This document shows positions 18,995 to 28,780 of a DNA stretch of 64,000 nt, piece by piece. Under the pieces are notes generated by a model that was given only the letters and a program-made list of their open reading frames with translations, was not told the DNA's origin and did not search any database. The DNA lies in assembly GCA_951799405.1 (NCBI GenBank), contig OX637332.1, positions 1,307,001 to 1,371,000 on the forward strand, in the 5' to 3' direction. This DNA is from Agapetus fuscipes. Its lineage: Eukaryota > Arthropoda > Insecta > Trichoptera > Glossosomatidae. Every line of letters begins with the position of its first letter. Within the stretch, counting starts at the first letter, position 1. Position numbers and translations under genes: made by a program.

Positions 18995-19550
18995 CTGCAA
19001 AAGTTGCAAAGATATGTTACATTGGAGATTCAAGAGAGACGAGACACGTACAACTTCGCGCTTGCACATGCCTCATGTGAACCTACAACATAAAAACCCA
19101 ATCTCAAATGAACATAAGCCTTGCAACTCTTGCCGTCCTTCCCTGAAACAGGGGTGACATTAGCAAAGTGAACCAATTTTTTTATATTATGGGTGGTCAG
19201 CCGCATAACAACCTATAAGTCAAGGAACATACATGACAAATTACATGTTTTTAAATCAATAAATAACAATATATACATGGACATAAAAAACTAAATCATA
19301 AAACCAATTTCACTTTAACAAACCCTAGCCGCCAACATCACAGATCAACCGCCATTTCTTTCTATCCTTGCATACTTCTTTCATTTCCTCCAGAGTCATA
19401 ACCTTCTTCATACAAGCTCTTCTTTTATTATGACTCTGGATATTCCATTCATTCGCAATTTCGGATATTTGGTCCATCCATACCTTTCTCGGTCTTCCTC
19501 TACCACGACATCCATCTATTCTACCAACATATACTTTCTTCGTTTTGGGG
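18995..19550 (-). mobile_element. RTE-1 with coding end
   Basis: The 3' region is 18995-19228 and the UTR runs to about 19325. The coding end to 19547 covers the KGRPRKVWMDQI to DRKKWR region in inverse. The tail is AAGTTGCAAAGATATG without TAGATTA. Confidence 0.75.
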
Positions 19551-19905
19551 ACAAATTACATTTTATAAATCAATAAATAATAATATCTATGGACAACAAA
19601 TAGTAAACCAATTCCAATTTAATAAACTCTAGCCGCCAACATTACAGATCAACCGTCATTTATTTCTGTCCTTAGATACTTCTTTTATTTGCTCAAGAGT
19701 CATAACCTTTTTCATACAGGTTTTTCTTTTATTATGACTCTGGATGTTCCATTCATTCGCAATTTTGGATATTTGGTCCATCCATACCTCTCTCGGTCTT
19801 CCTCTATGACTATAATAGTTCGACTATAATATATAGTGTAAGTTTCAAAGATATATTACATTTAAGATTCATATTCACGCATTCCCACAAGCTGGCAAAC
19901 CCAAA
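19551..19905 (-). mobile_element. RTE-1 second coding-end relic and tail piece
   Basis: 19551-19815 repeats the UTR and coding end of the preceding copy with about 10% change. 19830-19905 is a short 3' tail piece. Confidence 0.6.
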
Positions 19906-19967
19906 CATCAAGAAGCAAGAGAGGGGGTCAAAAACCGCACAAATTTACAAAGATAGGGCTCCTGAGA

Positions 19968-20133
19968 GGGCTGGTAGGTACTTATTTCTTGTGAAGGCTG
20001 AGTAAACCTTGCCGGTATTTTATTTTGGGGTTTGGAATAAACACCGAAACGGGAAATCATTTTTGATACCCTCGGTGGGATTCGAACCCGAGCTCACGGC
20101 GTGGAATGCAAGCACTTTACTAACTGAGCATTC
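19968..20133 (-). mobile_element. SINE-B, 3'-truncated
   Basis: The minus strand gives the tRNA-like head (B box GGTTCGAATCCCACC), GATTTCCCGTTTCGGTG and the TTACTCAGCCTTCACAAG segment, then stops. Confidence 0.7.
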
Positions 20134-20334
20134 AAACTTGTTATAGAATTTGGCCAATCGTTATCTTTATTTTCAGTTCAAAACTCACATATATACATAG
20201 GCTCTGTCTCGGGCGCAACTGTATGATTCGTGATTTGACCCGGAAACTGCACAAATGTTAGCACACGTATCACGTTCCGACTTTAGCTAGCTGTGAAAGG
20301 GCATTCCTCGCAGTAGACCCAACAAGTGTATGAG

Positions 20335-20735
20335 TTAGGCCGCCAAATGAACAAAATCCCTGCCCTGCAACTCTCGCCGACCTTCCCTGAAACACGGGTG
20401 GCACAGGGGTGACATTGGCAAAGTGAACCAGTTTTTACAGTATGGGTGGTCAGCCACATACCAACATATAAGTCAAGGAATACAAATAATAAATATCATT
20501 TAAGTATATAAAAACAACAAAACCTTAAAAAGAAATCTATACAAAAAAAAATAACACTTTCCAACACAAAAATTGTAACATAAATGAATAAGTCAACATT
20601 ACAAATCAACATTGCAGATTAGCCGCCACTTTTTCTTGTACTTACATACTTTTTTCATTTCATCTAGAGTCATAACCTTTTTCATACAAGCCACCTATGA
20701 GTCAAGGAATATTAATAAAATCTAATTCAATTAAA
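20335..20735 (-). mobile_element. RTE-1 with UTR and coding end
   Basis: A short internal duplication expands the ACAGGGGTGACATTGG region. UTR and the coding end follow to about 20692. A second TATGAGTCAAGGAAT piece lies at 20693-20712. Confidence 0.65.
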
Positions 20736-21125
20736 ATCCTTTCATAGACTACAAAATATGTATATAAGCGCTTTTATAAATATTCCGTTACTTGGCAACA
20801 TCACGGAGTGAGTGACCATTTATGTTCAACTCTGAACGGGATGGTGTGCTGAAGCGAAGCGCAGATGTTGGAATTTCAAAAAATAATTCATACTATTTGT
20901 CTTTTTTATGCAGTGAGTTGAGAGCAAAACCAAAGTTAAACCGAGCTTAGACTATGGAGAACTAGATTAAAAATTAAAACTTTTCAGAATCCATTCCGTG
21001 AGGTGTTTTTTTTTTTTAATATTCTGAATTTAATTTTGAAATAGTTCGCTTAAAAAGTTTGGATATTTAGAAAGTGCTGTTATATAGTTTTTTTCTCACA
21101 AATGATTTTAGATGATCAAATCGTT
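20736..21125. other. Unassigned stretch
   Basis: No gene or repeat recognised. Confidence 0.35.
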
Positions 21126-21129
21126 GTGT

Positions 21130-21262
21130 GAGCTCTGGTATATTTTATAAGTACCTACACATGCAGCATGTGTAAGCGTGGACTTCTATATGTATGCTTT
21201 TGGGCGTATACTGAACACAATACTTAAATGTTTATAAGTCTGTATAACTTAGATTATAGATA
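21130..21262 (+). mobile_element. RTE-1 3' fragment
   Basis: From the ATTTTATAAGTACCTACACA segment to ACTTAGATTATAGATAT. Confidence 0.65.
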
Positions 21263-21764
21263 TACTTAAATAATCAGGCAATTCTAACATTCATCTATAA
21301 ATAAACATGTAAAATTAGGAAGCCGTAGATTAAAGACTACTCCTGAATGTAAAATTCAAAATCATTTTTGATCTTTTTATCTATACTTTAAGAGGCCGTT
21401 CACAAAAAATCCCGTTATTTACAAAAATATGTTTCTTTTACTTTAAGGCCTTAGTAAAGAAGTGGTGTAAAGGAAAAAAATCTCGTTTGTTTATTGATTT
21501 TTTATCTAAATTTTAAAGTTAAATAACTAAACTGCATCGTTATCTAGACATTGTATCATTCTATAGTTATGAAGAAAAAAAAATACAAAACAACAAAATG
21601 AGAGCAAATAAATGTGTCATTTTTTAAGTTAGATATAAAAAAAAAACTTTTTAGTTTAGATAAAACACGCGTGATTTTTTTCATTAATGTCACTTTTTTA
21701 CTAAGTCCATAAAGTATAAGAAACTTATTTTTAAAAACAACGGGATTTTTTTTGTAAACGGCCT
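21263..21764. other. Unassigned AT-rich stretch with an imperfect inverted repeat
   Basis: GAGGCCGTTCACAAAAAATC (21392) recurs inverted near 21750 (GTAAACGGCCTC). Interior segments TTTTTATCTAAATTTTAAAG also recur inverted, suggesting a MITE of about 375 bases at 21391-21768. No gene. Confidence 0.45.
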
Positions 21765-21995
21765 CTTTTTTTTAAATAGATTTGCGGAAAGGAATGCAAT
21801 CCACCAACCTATTTTGCCTGGCCAGTTGTCTTCATGCGAAAGCAGAAGCTTGTGTGCATGCAACGGCATCTGTTGAACCATGGTCGAAGTTATGGTCAAG
21901 TGGGCTAGACGCAAGATTCAACCAACGTTATCCGGTTCCAAATACGCTAGTCAAACATGCGCCTCTACCCCTCGGCCATAGCACCAACTTTCTTA
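21765..21995 (-). mobile_element. SINE-C copy
   Basis: The minus strand gives a tRNA-like head (GCTATGGCCGAGGGGTAG), CTTCGACCATGGTTCAACAG, TGCATGCACACAAGC and GGTTGGTGGATTGCATTCC, ending in A-rich sequence. Confidence 0.75.
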
Positions 21996-22089
21996 AGTTA
22001 CAAAAGTTGCGTTTGCAGTTGCTGGTCATCTGGTCTAGAATCGTTTGCCTCATCATGTGAGAGAGAATATTTTTATTTTTACAGTCAAG

Positions 22090-22228
22090 AGGAGTGGCCT
22101 TACTTCAGCAACTTTAGTTAAAGTACGAATTTCCCACCTCCCAAAGAGCCTTGCGCTCATTTATTGACGGAATACACCTTAACGGTACATAATTTTGGCT
22201 TTGAAATAAACACCGAAACGGGAATGCA
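22090..22228 (-). mobile_element. SINE-B fragment, diverged
   Basis: AAATAAACACCGAAACGGGA and the inverse of the CTTCAACTGAAGTGG-like section are visible. Both ends are missing. Confidence 0.55.
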
Positions 22229-22640
22229 TTCCGGTTCTGGTTTTCATTTTAGAAAAGTGTAACATTTTTCCTATTTACGCATCCGTATCCATATCTGGAA
22301 ATTTCATATCCTTAACATCCTTTGTTAAAAGTAACGCATGGCTGAAAAAACATTTTTGAATTTGGATGTAACCGCATAATATTTAGTTACACCAGAACTT
22401 TTTGTTGCCACGGGTGATGTATGCACTTTCACGCTTGTACCGTCTACATAATATATTTAGCAGCCCTTTATCTTCACTATCACAAATTTCCTTTGTCTTT
22501 CAAAACAGGTTTTCATAATTCCTGAAGTGGCATAACAGAATTGAGAGGTTGCTATAACGTGGATCAACCACACCAGTAAAAATGGTTCACTTTTGCCAAT
22601 GTCATCCCTCAAGAGTTATGAGAAAGTATAAAAACGCAAC
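22229..22640. other. Unassigned stretch
   Basis: A short RTE-1-like piece (AAAAATGGTTCACTTTTGCC) at 22576-22615. Otherwise nothing recognised. Confidence 0.35.
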
Positions 22641-22644
22641 TAAG

Positions 22645-22832
22645 CTACACATATAGTGTAACTTCTTGCCTACGTTATCCCCGAAGGGGTCGCTTGTGAC
22701 GATTCGGGACCTATTTCTTTTTACGGGAAAGGGAGCCGGCCTCACACCAACCACTTTCAGTTGAAGTGGGGGTTTCCCAGCTCCCGGGGGGGCTAGTTCT
22801 AATTTCTTGTGAAGGCTCAGTAAACCTTAAAA
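22645..22832 (-). mobile_element. SINE-B 3' half
   Basis: The inverse of the SINE-B end: ACGCAACTAAGCTACACATA, TTATCCCCGAAGGGGTCGC, CCAGCTCCCGGGG, CTCAGTAAACCTT. The tRNA-like head is absent. Confidence 0.7.
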
Positions 22833-23034
22833 TTAAAAAAAAACATAGAGTTGTATCTTCACAAGTTAGACAATTATTTTACCTCGAGTACTTGCTTACG
22901 CCATTTTTAAGAAGACACTTTTTTCAAATGCTTAACTTGTAAAAAGTAAAACTGTGTGTTTTGTAAACAAAAATACTTTCTCATTTTTTTTTAACTTTGC
23001 TAATAGACAAACTGTTAAAAATTTAATGAAGGGG

Positions 23035-23333
23035 CATTCTACCCCGTAAGCTCCGGTTCGAATCCCACCGAGGAGGGTGTCAGAAATGATTTCCTATTTC
23101 GGTGTTTATTTCAAACTCCATAATAAAAATACCGGCAAGGTTTACTCAGCCTTCACAAGAAATGAGTACCAGCCCCCTAGGGAGCTGGGAAACCCCCACT
23201 TCAACTGAAGTGGTTGGCGTAAGGCCGGCCCCCTTACCTGTAAAAATAAATAGGTTCAACGCGCCACATGCGAACCCTTCGGGGATAACGCGGCAAGAAG
23301 TTACACTATATGTGTAGCTTAGTTGCGTTTTTT
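23035..23333 (+). mobile_element. SINE-B, nearly complete
   Basis: Retains the B box (GGTTCGAATCCCACCGAGG), the body with TTTACTCAGCCTTCACAAG, the palindrome CCACTTCAACTGAAGTGG, the stem-loop CCCTTCGGGG, and the end TAGCTTAGTTGCG. The A-box half is lost. Confidence 0.75.
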
Positions 23334-23466
23334 TTAGTTGCGTTTATGTTCATTTGATGATTTGGCTTGTCTAAGCGCAAACTAACACATGTCTCCCTGT
23401 GGGCATATATTTCAAATTAAATCTTAATTTTTTATTGATCTCTGCATCTTGGATTATAGATTATTG
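23334..23466 (+). mobile_element. RTE-1 3' fragment, diverged
   Basis: Starts at TTTATGTTCATTTGATG and ends TTGGATTATAGATTAT. Confidence 0.6.
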
Positions 23467-23707
23467 AACCCCCCCTCCTTCCCCCTCCCTCCCTCTCTTA
23501 ACACGAGCATTTATTCTCCCTTTAAGAGATATTGCCATTTTTTTAATTATAAACACAGAGTTGTATTTCCGCAAGTCAAGCATTTATTTCACCTCAAGAA
23601 TTTTTGAATTACTTAAACGTCATTTTCAAGAGGACACACTGTTACAATATTGACAAGACAAAAACCAAAGAGAAATGAGAAGGATGAGTTACGACAGGGA
23701 GCTACAA

Positions 23708-23903
23708 TTATCTAATCTAATCTAATCTAATATAAGTTGCACAGATATGTTACATTGAAGATTCACATTACATGCATTTCCCAAGCAGACACGTGTAGTT
23801 CGCGCTCACAAATGCTGAATGTGTACTTACAAATAAAATCCAAACCTCAAATGATCATAAGCCCTATAACTTTTGCCGACCTTCCCTGACACAGGGATGA
23901 TAG
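23708..23903 (-). mobile_element. RTE-1 3' region with ATCTA-type tail
   Basis: Its tail is TTAGATTAGATTAGATTAGA in minus-strand reading, the clearest repeat tail of the second type. Cut inside the stem-loop at CCCTGACACAGGG. Confidence 0.75.
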
Positions 23904-24430
23904 GGGATCATTCTTGCATATTCCAGATCATTTGATCTCTCGCTCATACCAGACCGTCGTTCTATATAACCTACTACTACCATCATTCATACTAGAGCCA
24001 AGCTGTTCTACACACTAGAGTAGGTACCTACATGTTCAATTCGACTAATTCAATGATGCCCTTTGAAGTCAGTATATATAGGTACAAAAGGGGTCATCCT
24101 TGCATATTCCAGATCATTCGATTTCTCGCTCATACCAGACCGCCGTTCTAATTCAAAAGGGATTTATAATCTATAATCTAAGTTGCAAGGATATATTCAT
24201 TTCAAGCTCTCAGATGTATGCCCACAAACCAACACGTGTAGTTCGTGCTTACAAATGCTGAATGTGTACTTACAAATAAAATTCAAACCTCAAATGAACA
24301 TAAAAATCATTCTGACATATTCCAGATAATTCGATCTCTCTCTCATACCAAACCGCAGTTTTATATAACCTACAACCACCATTATACTAGAGCCAAGCTG
24401 TTCTACAAACTAGCGTGCATGTTCAGGCGC
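23904..24430. repeat. Three local copies of a CATATTCCAGATCATT unit
   Basis: Units 23910-24035, 24090-24155 and 24303-24425 share CATATTCCAGAT, TCTC-CTCATACCA and, in the first and third, AGAGCCAAGCTGTTCTACA. The second is shorter. RTE-1 tails precede the first and third. This looks like a local duplication rather than a dispersed family, since I see no other copies. Confidence 0.65.
24165..24302 (-). mobile_element. RTE-1 3' fragment
   Basis: Tail ATAATCTATAATCTAAGTTG, running to CAAATGAACATAA where the local repeat unit resumes. Confidence 0.7.
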
Positions 24431-24649
24431 GCGTGGGTACTTTAAATCCTCAGTTCGCAACAATACTGTAAATATTTACATATCAAATTAAGTGTCAAAG
24501 TAATGTAAGGTTGTGTAAAGCAATTCGCATGTTGATACATGCAAAACCAACTCCAGAAAATATCAGAGAGCGCAAACAAACAAATGATTTGCGCCTGCGA
24601 TGCCGGGCAAGTTTACAAACATTAAAAAGCTTGCTGGAGTGATAATATA

Positions 24650-24936
24650 AAATATTAGGATGATTTATTTGGTGAGCGCTGTTTTTTTTGTGTATCACGC
24701 CTCAAGAGCCCTCTGCGAGCTTGGTCGTCGCTGTAGAAAGCACCAATTCTGAAGCAAGACCCAGTTGTTGCAAGGTTGGATGGACCTTTCAGTGACCGGT
24801 CTTTGGTAAAGGCTTATGAATTTTTCAACCCAGCGAAGAGCACACATTTGGAAATATAAGTGGTGTATTTTTGAGCTCCGCCGGGATCCGAATCCACAAC
24901 CTACCATTTACGAGTCCGAAGTGTTGCCACTGAAAA
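24650..24936 (-). mobile_element. SINE-A, cut within its tRNA-like unit
   Basis: L2-type tail, full body and B-box half are present. The head stops at GTTGCCACTG, where the hairpin element at 24939 begins. Confidence 0.75.
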
Positions 24937-24938
24937 GT

Positions 24939-25173
24939 GATGTTTTCCGGGATCTGTTGCCGTGATCTGTGGGAGCTGGAGCTTCCGGACGTTTCACCCA
25001 TTTTTACGATGGCCCTCTTCAGCGTGAAGTATGATGATGATGTTCCTTCACAGTTCTCATGAAGATCATCATCATTATCATACTTCAGGCTGAAGAAGCC
25101 CATCGTAGAAATGGGCGAAACGTCCGGAAGCTCCAGCTCCCACAGACCACGGCAACAGATCCCGGAAAACATC
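24939..25173. mobile_element. Foldback element with hammerhead-like motif in each arm
   Basis: The left arm GATGTTTTCCGGGATCTGTT and the right arm ending CCCGGAAAACATC are imperfect inverted copies of about 105 bases. In the right arm (plus strand), CTGAAGA (25090-25096) is followed by a helix GCCCAT/ATGGGC, GAAAC (25117-25121), GTC (25122-25124) and CGGAAG, which can pair with CTTC upstream. The left arm has the same on the minus strand (24982-25029). A related single copy is at 46787-46975. Such motifs are known in Penelope-like elements. No reverse transcriptase is present here. Confidence 0.6.
25083..25130 (+). ncRNA. Hammerhead ribozyme-like fold
   Basis: The order is stem I half CTTC (25083), CTGAAGA, an extra A, six-base-pair stem II, GAAAC, GTC, and stem I half CGGAAG. 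In the sister arm and at 46832-46879 the upstream half is CTTCACG, which pairs with CGGAAG as six pairs around one bulged A. The core residues of the hammerhead consensus are all present. The extra A before stem II may weaken activity. Confidence 0.5.
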
Positions 25174-25787
25174 CCTCCAGCATCATCAGCCGCCCGTGTA
25201 AGCCTAAAAGCTTTGCTACATTTGCGAGTGGATGCAGAGTACGAAAGATAATACACGAAGCGCATTTTTAATCCAAGCCCGTGTTGCTTCAATTAATAAT
25301 GAGAGTATTTCACACACCGGATACTACTGTTTTCTAATATGCAGGATGCTGCGGGTTTGTGTAATTGTGTTAGTGTGATAGTAAGTCTCTGTAGAAGTGA
25401 GTAGACATTTGCTGCTTACGTAGGTAATTTGTGATATAATTTGCATTTCATATCGACGGTTAAAAGGAAGTAATAAGCGAAGTTTGGGTTAAAAATGAGT
25501 AGGTAATGAATGCTATCTTACTTAAAATTTTCCGCTCTTTCTAATGCGCTAACTTCCATAGCTCTACAGTGATTTTTGTGTTAATTATGCCCAAGCAAAC
25601 AACTGCGTCTTCGAAGTATGGTTTTCGTGTAACCAACAAGATTTTGGCCTTTTTTGTCCTAAAAGCGCTTGTGACATTTTTTTTTTTTTTTTTTTAAATA
25701 ATTTATTCAACAAAACAGGAAAATACATTAAAATATATAAAACAATAATAAAAATATATACAATTGATGTTGTACCTTCCCAATTAC

Positions 25788-25965
25788 AATGTTGACATTA
25801 AATATAAGTATTAAAAATAAAAAGAATATAAAAAAGAATATAAATATAAATACTAATGACAGTAAGATATTTTTTCATACAATGTTGACATTAAATATAA
25901 GACGTATTAAAATAAAAAAAAGAATATAGATATAAATACTAATGATAGTAAGATTTTTTTTTTTT
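25788..25965 (-). repeat. Two-copy tandem repeat in the LINE 3' UTR
   Basis: ACAATGTTGACATTAAATAT and the sequence to CTAATGACAGTAAGAT occur twice, about 90 bases apart, followed each time by a T run. Confidence 0.7.
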
Positions 25966-26248
25966 TTTTTTTCAAACACAAAATATAAAATATAAAAACC
26001 TATTAAAATAATCATGATAACCGTAATGACACCAAACAATAAGAGATAAAAACAGAATTACATATATCAAATCAGCCTTATATTCACTTGAACATGCCAA
26101 TATTTTTAATTATAATTTTAATTTTTCCCACTCACTAATACCTACACACTGAAATTCTAGTCAAAATTCATTATATTTCATGAACACGTTTCTATTATTA
26201 TTACAATTACAATTATTATTATTATTATTTTACATCATTAATCAAGAA

Positions 26249-27541
26249 TTAAGGGCAAAGTATGGCCGTCGTTAACTTTTTCAAAGTATTGGTCGATTGG
26301 TAAAAAATATCCAGTTCACTAAACTTTTCATTGAACAACCGCGAAGCTCTCAAGAGGAATGAGTTTCCGTATGAATTTGTTCTGTGAGACGGAATATAGA
26401 GCTGGATTTTGGTGTTTCTTGACGTCATCCTAGGCACTCGGATTCCCACTTCAGACAGGAGTTCGGAGCAAGACACGTTACCCCGGATGAGTTTGAATAG
26501 GAACATTAGGTCCAGAACACTCCGTCTCGCTTGGAGCGAAAACAAACCATAGTGTTGCAGCGCCGTATGATAGTCGGCAAGCTCTCGATGGAGACCGTCT
26601 CGGTACAAGAGTGTCCTGATGAGGCGTTTTTGGATGGCCTCTAATCTATTGACATAGATGATATATTGCGGGTTCCAAACTTGGCAAGCATATTCAAGTA
26701 TTGGTCTTACGTAAACTTTATAAAGACATAATGCCACTGCAGTGTTTCGGAATGGCTTACAAGATCTCAAAACAAACCCAAGCAGTTTGTATGATCTTTT
26801 AATGATGCTATCTATGTGGTAATTGAATCTCAATTTATTGTCTAATATAAGCCCCAGATCACGTACTTGATCGGCAGGTTCCACGAACTCCGATTGAATC
26901 TCGTATTCAAAGACTAATGGGTTCTTTTTCCTAGTGAACCTCACGATGCAACATTTAGAAACATTTAAAGAAAGTTTATTTACGATACAATAGTCACCAA
27001 AGCGTTTCAAATCTCTTTGGATAGATACACAATCTCTCACGGATGCCACTTCTGAAAAAATCTTCATATCGTCTGCATAAAGTAAGACGCTTGAATTGAG
27101 GAAGCAATGTCTTATATCGTTTATAAAAATTAATAATAAAAGAGGACCCAGATGGCTACCCTGCGGCACACCCGAGACGACCCGTTCACGTTTGGAGGTG
27201 ATTCCCCCAATCGTTACAGATATTGTTCTATCATACAGGTATGATTTGAGCCACCGGAGTAGGTCACCGTGTATTCCTTGCCACTCCAGCTTGTAGCAAT
27301 TAGGATCTTGTGGCTAATCTTATCAAAACATTTGGAGTAATCAGTGTAGATCACATCAGCCTGAGATCCTGCGTCCATAATCTTTAGAATTTTTTCCGTA
27401 AACAGTACCAGATTTGATGCGGTGGACCTGCCTGGTAAAAACCCATGTTGATTTACATCAATTGCATTTTTCACCGCGGAGAAAATCTGATCATATGCTA
27501 TTTTTTCGAGTAACTTCCCAAATATAGATAACTTAGACACA
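26249..27541 (-). pseudogene. LINE reverse transcriptase with one frameshift
   Basis: In minus-strand order the first frame (27541 to about 27300) has QHGFLPGRSTASNL and VIYTDYSKCFDKISHKIL, the latter holding the first catalytic aspartate motif. The second frame (27169-26249) has PQGSHLGPLLLLIFINDI, LLYADDMKIF, LSLNVSKCCIVRFTRK, VRDLGLILDNKLRF, YVRPILEYACQVWNP and AIQKRLIRTL, through to a C-terminal FSLQARRSVLDLMFLFKLI. These are the motifs of Jockey/CR1-group reverse transcriptases. The endonuclease domain is missing and the two frames are not continuous, so it is inactive. Confidence 0.88.
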
Positions 27542-27779
27542 GTGACATAAAAAGATCGTAAAACCACATGAATAGGAATGCTAATAAATGCCTTTTTTTA
27601 AATTTTATATGTAGAACTGTTTCGATTTCGAAAAGTTATGTCATTTTTCTGCAATCTCAAACTTTAAACTGCTCTCCTGAACAATTTAATTTTTGTCGCT
27701 TATACTCGTTTGTTTTGTTTATATTGCCTCTTAACCGTCGATATTAATTTGCATTTGTTCGCGATTGGTTGAATCGAAT

Positions 27780-28406
27780 TGTTATGTTTGGATTGAAAGG
27801 TATCTTCAGGATACTTACTTCCGGCTAGCTCTCATCAGCATCACTCTCAGGGCGTGGGGGTCTTTCTTTCGGTTGCTCACTTGTACTTTGGGAAGGGTTT
27901 TATAATTAAAAGATAAAGTTAACATGAACAAATAAGGGTTTATTACTGTACTAATATGGGGGGGGAAAGGGGAAATAAGGGATTGGCCAGACCTACAGGT
28001 TGTCACTAGAACACTCCCTATTCCGTTGGCTGGAGTTCTAAACGGAAGGCCTGGGGCAGCGCCCCAGGCTAGCGGCGGTTCACAAGGCGGACGCCTCCAC
28101 ACGTTGGAGTCCCTGGGTGGGCGCTCCTATGCCTCTGGTCCACAAGGCGGGTGCCTTGCTGGCAGGAAATCCAAGTAGATGGGGGGGGGAGGGAGCTCCA
28201 TCGTAGTGCCCCCTCTTGCACCGCTTGGTGCTTGGTCGCTAACGTCTGACTCACTTCACATCTCGCCGGGAACTAACGAACGACGGCCTGATTAGTTCAT
28301 ACGGTGCAGTTCGGCCGCTTCCGTGACCGTTCGGCTCCGTTCGGCCCACAAACATACACTGCACACTTCGGGATTGTTCTTTATGTTATTATAAAATAAC
28401 ATAACA
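27780..28406 (-). repeat. 3' LTR
   Basis: 627 bases. TGTTATG and CATAACA form seven-base inverted ends. The other LTR is offset by exactly 2840 bases. Confidence 0.93.
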
Positions 28407-28780
28407 TTCCCCTTTCTCACAAAAATAAAGAAAGAAAAAACCAGGAGCAACACAACAGTCTTCACACACAACACCAGGTCTTTGGCCATTAAGAAAATTG
28501 AAAATTTTATGGGAACACAAAAAGGAAAAGGGGATTTACAGGAACATCCTTCTGTCCTATCAACACACCAGAAAGAAGGAAGAAGAAAACTGGTGGCTTT
28601 GAGAATTATCGATTTGGTTTGGGAAATTTCAAGGTGGTTCCAATAACCGACAAGACGCGGATTAAAAGCGATCTTGTAACAAGGCCTTTTTTCTTCACCA
28701 AAACATGTCGAAAACTCTAAACAATAAATAATAATCACAGCAATCAAAACATATTTTACACTGGTACTTATATTAACCAA
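28292..28780 (-). CDS. Signal-peptide and transmembrane protein in the LTR element (envelope-like remnant?)
   Basis: This 162-codon frame starts near the 3' part of the element. Its N-terminus has a hydrophobic stretch (about residues 9-27) suited to a signal peptide. A second hydrophobic segment (about residues 102-121, VLCVKTVVLLLVFSFFIF) is followed by basic residues, as for a membrane anchor. The middle is cysteine-containing and short. The frame runs through the polypurine tract and stops inside the 3' LTR. Position and topology resemble the ends of an envelope gene of insect errantiviruses with the middle deleted. No fusion motif or family homology is visible to me, so this is inference; it may also be a chance frame. 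Confidence 0.4.
   Translation of the reverse strand: MVNISTSVKYVLIAVIIIYCLEFSTCFGEEKRPCYKIAFNPRLVGYWNHLEISQTKSIILKATSFLLPSFWCVDRTEGCSCKSPFPFCVPIKFSIFLMAKDLVLCVKTVVLLLVFSFFIFVRKGNVMLFYNNIKNNPEVCSVCLWAERSRTVTEAAELHRMN
28407..28418 (-). promoter_or_regulatory. Polypurine tract
   Basis: The minus strand reads GAGAAAGGGGAA directly before the 3' LTR, the expected primer for plus-strand DNA synthesis. Confidence 0.8.

Larger units (their letters stand above)
25678..27541 (-). mobile_element. CR1/Jockey-group LINE, 5'-truncated, inserted in MITE-2
   Basis: GTGACAT is duplicated at 25671-25677 and 27542-27548. The poly-A tail appears as T at 25678-25696. The 3' UTR (25697-26248) includes an internal tandem duplication. 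The related repeat at 60430 shows the uninterrupted target, which confirms both edges. Confidence 0.85.
25449..27745 (+). mobile_element. MITE-2 with TATCGACGGTTAAAAGG ends, split by a LINE
   Basis: The left end is at 25451 and the inverted right end CCTCTTAACCGTCGATA at about 27743. The interior matches 60214-61127 and, inverted, 49940-50251. A LINE occupies 25678-27541. Without it the element is about 420 bases. It has no transposase frame. Confidence 0.75.
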
